A stretch of 6,511 bases of DNA from Nitrococcus sp. (GTDB lineage Bacteria; Pseudomonadota; Gammaproteobacteria; Nitrococcales; Nitrococcaceae). The notes beneath the pieces are model-generated. The model was not told the DNA's origin. It saw only the letters and a list, made by a program, of their open reading frames with translations, and did no database searches. Below, piece after piece: positions 5,487 to 6,511 of the stretch. Position 1 is the first letter of the stretch; every line of letters begins with the position of its first letter. The position numbers and the translations under genes were made by a program. Where the stretch lies: contig JAKDMK010000139.1 in NCBI GenBank assembly GCA_030452365.1, positions 1 to 6,511 on the forward strand. The letters run 5' to 3'.

Positions 5487-6511
5487 ATGGCCAACAGACA
5501 AAAAACCTATACCTACCGCGCAGGCCAAAAAGTCGAGCTGGAAAAAAGTCCTGACCAGATGGTCGTTCGCGCGCTGCCTCACCGTCTCGACGATGCGGCG
5601 ATTATGGAATCCGAGCAGGTATCAGCCGCCTCTACACGGATAAAGACCAGCAAGTCCGAGCTGGAAACCCTGATGAGTCGCAGCCGTGCTATCGCCCCGA
5701 CCCATCATGCCTATTACGAAGCCGAAACCGGAAATGAATTCTTGATAACCGATCGGGTCTTCGTGACCTTCAAGAGCGCGCCTTCTGGTGAACAGGTAGA
5801 TGAATTTACCGGCCGTTACGGTTTGGTGAAACTAGCCGCTTATGGTAGTCGGGATTACCTGTTCCAGCTCACCAACCATACCGGCATGAATCCCGTCAAG
5901 CTGGTGGTCAAGCTCACGGAAGAAGATCCCTTGGTTGCGGCGGCGGAGCATGATCTCAACCAGCGGATGAACACCTATCAATTCTCGGTTCCGCTGGACC
6001 CCGAGTACCCGCGGCAATGGCATCTTCACACGGGGCTGAACCATCCCGACTATGACATTCGCTCCTGTGCGCTGTGCGAGGATGCCTGGAGATTATTGGG
6101 CCACTATGGCAGCGAGGACGTCGTCATCGCCGTGGCCGACGACGGTTGCAAGCTCGACCATAGAGATTTCGACTCGCCCGGAAAATTCGCGGATTGGGGT
6201 TATCTGCGCGGCCAGCGGCTCATCACCTCGGGCGCTATCGACGCCGATCCGGCTGAGATGTATAAGCCGGGCTCAAATCACGGTACGGCCTGCGCCGGCG
6301 TCATTGGCGGGGAAATCGATGCCGTGCTGACGGTGGGTGCTGCCCCCGGTTGCCGTTTGTTGCCGATTCAGTGGGAATCCTCGGGGCCTTCCTTATTCAT
6401 CAGCGATTCGAAGCTGCTGAGTGTTTTGAATTACATCGCCGACAAGGTCGACATGATGTCCAACTCTTGGGGCAGTTCTCCCACCAGCCTATGGGCGCTT
6501 CCGGTCATTAA
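5487..6511 (+). CDS. Kexin/furin-like S8 subtilase, 3' end outside window
   Basis: Subtilisin-fold serine protease; 341 codons are visible and the frame is open at the window end. ATG 5487 follows GAGGA (5476-5480) by 6 bases. Residues 1 to about 75 (YTYRAGQKVELEKSPDQMVV onward) are hydrophilic with no signal peptide. Residues about 83-160 (ITDRVFVTFK, YGLVKLAAYG, NPVKLVVKLTEEDPLVAAAE) resemble an inhibitory pro-region of subtilases. The catalytic domain begins near 190. Catalytic aspartate D218 lies in VVIAVADDGCKLDHRDF, with DDG rather than DTG or DSG, a mark of the kexin branch. Catalytic histidine H265 lies in NHGTACAGVIGG. SNSWGS (325-330) matches the kexin SWG segment. The oxyanion asparagine and catalytic serine lie beyond the window, so activity cannot be confirmed. 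Absence of a signal suggests a cytoplasmic enzyme. Last visible gene of the row starting at 4775. Confidence 0.88.
   Translation, partial: MANRQKTYTYRAGQKVELEKSPDQMVVRALPHRLDDAAIMESEQVSAASTRIKTSKSELETLMSRSRAIAPTHHAYYEAETGNEFLITDRVFVTFKSAPSGEQVDEFTGRYGLVKLAAYGSRDYLFQLTNHTGMNPVKLVVKLTEEDPLVAAAEHDLNQRMNTYQFSVPLDPEYPRQWHLHTGLNHPDYDIRSCALCEDAWRLLGHYGSEDVVIAVADDGCKLDHRDFDSPGKFADWGYLRGQRLITSGAIDADPAEMYKPGSNHGTACAGVIGGEIDAVLTVGAAPGCRLLPIQWESSGPSLFISDSKLLSVLNYIADKVDMMSNSWGSSPTSLWALPVI

Noticed and set aside
5832..6330. Open frames 5832-6044 (-) and 6052-6330 (+)
   Set aside because: Both lie inside the subtilase gene in other frames and have no recognisable motif.

Overview
The window comes from a moderately GC-rich proteobacterium. 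A gammaproteobacterium is my best guess, based on the style of the permease, the DUF488 protein, the NtrC-class regulator and the REP-like intergenic palindromes; nothing here fixes the genus. All convincing genes lie on the + strand. There are no rRNA or tRNA genes, CRISPR arrays or intact insertion sequences.

Layout. Positions 1-232 hold an inverted pair of REP-like palindromes and the leader of the first gene. Positions 233-1933 encode a 14-helix APC-superfamily amino-acid permease, translated from GTG with a good ribosome binding site. A DUF488 protein follows (2075-2602). Its reading frame stays open back to the permease stop codon, but its conserved domain starts at ATG 2075. Positions 2603-2896 are a leader or promoter region with an inverted repeat. 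Positions 2897-4288 encode a sigma54-type AAA+ regulator with a degenerate, non-phosphorylatable receiver-like N-terminus, a full ATPase core, a GAYTDA sequence in place of GAFTGA, and a Fis-type helix-turn-helix. Positions 4289-4590 are GC-rich with no recognisable gene.

From about 4590 the DNA turns AT-rich, and an accessory-looking module begins. A control region (4597-4721) carries two 18-bp TGGGT...ACCCA palindromes, a third related site, a perfect 14-bp palindrome and a small inverted repeat. A tightly spaced gene row follows: a small winged-helix-like protein (4775-5182), a DUF433 gene apparently split by a one-base frameshift (5188-5477), and a kexin/furin-like subtilase without a signal peptide (5487 onward). 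The subtilase runs off the window end before its catalytic serine.

How the parts may work together (inference): the operator-like sites and the adjacent degenerate-receiver regulator suggest that the winged-helix/subtilase row is tightly controlled. A cytoplasmic kexin-like protease with its own N-terminal pro-region, next to a small winged-helix partner, would fit a triggered proteolytic switch such as a stress, signalling or conflict system. The missing 3' part of the subtilase gene and its downstream neighbours would decide this. The permease and DUF488 genes look like ordinary neighbouring housekeeping or accessory genes.
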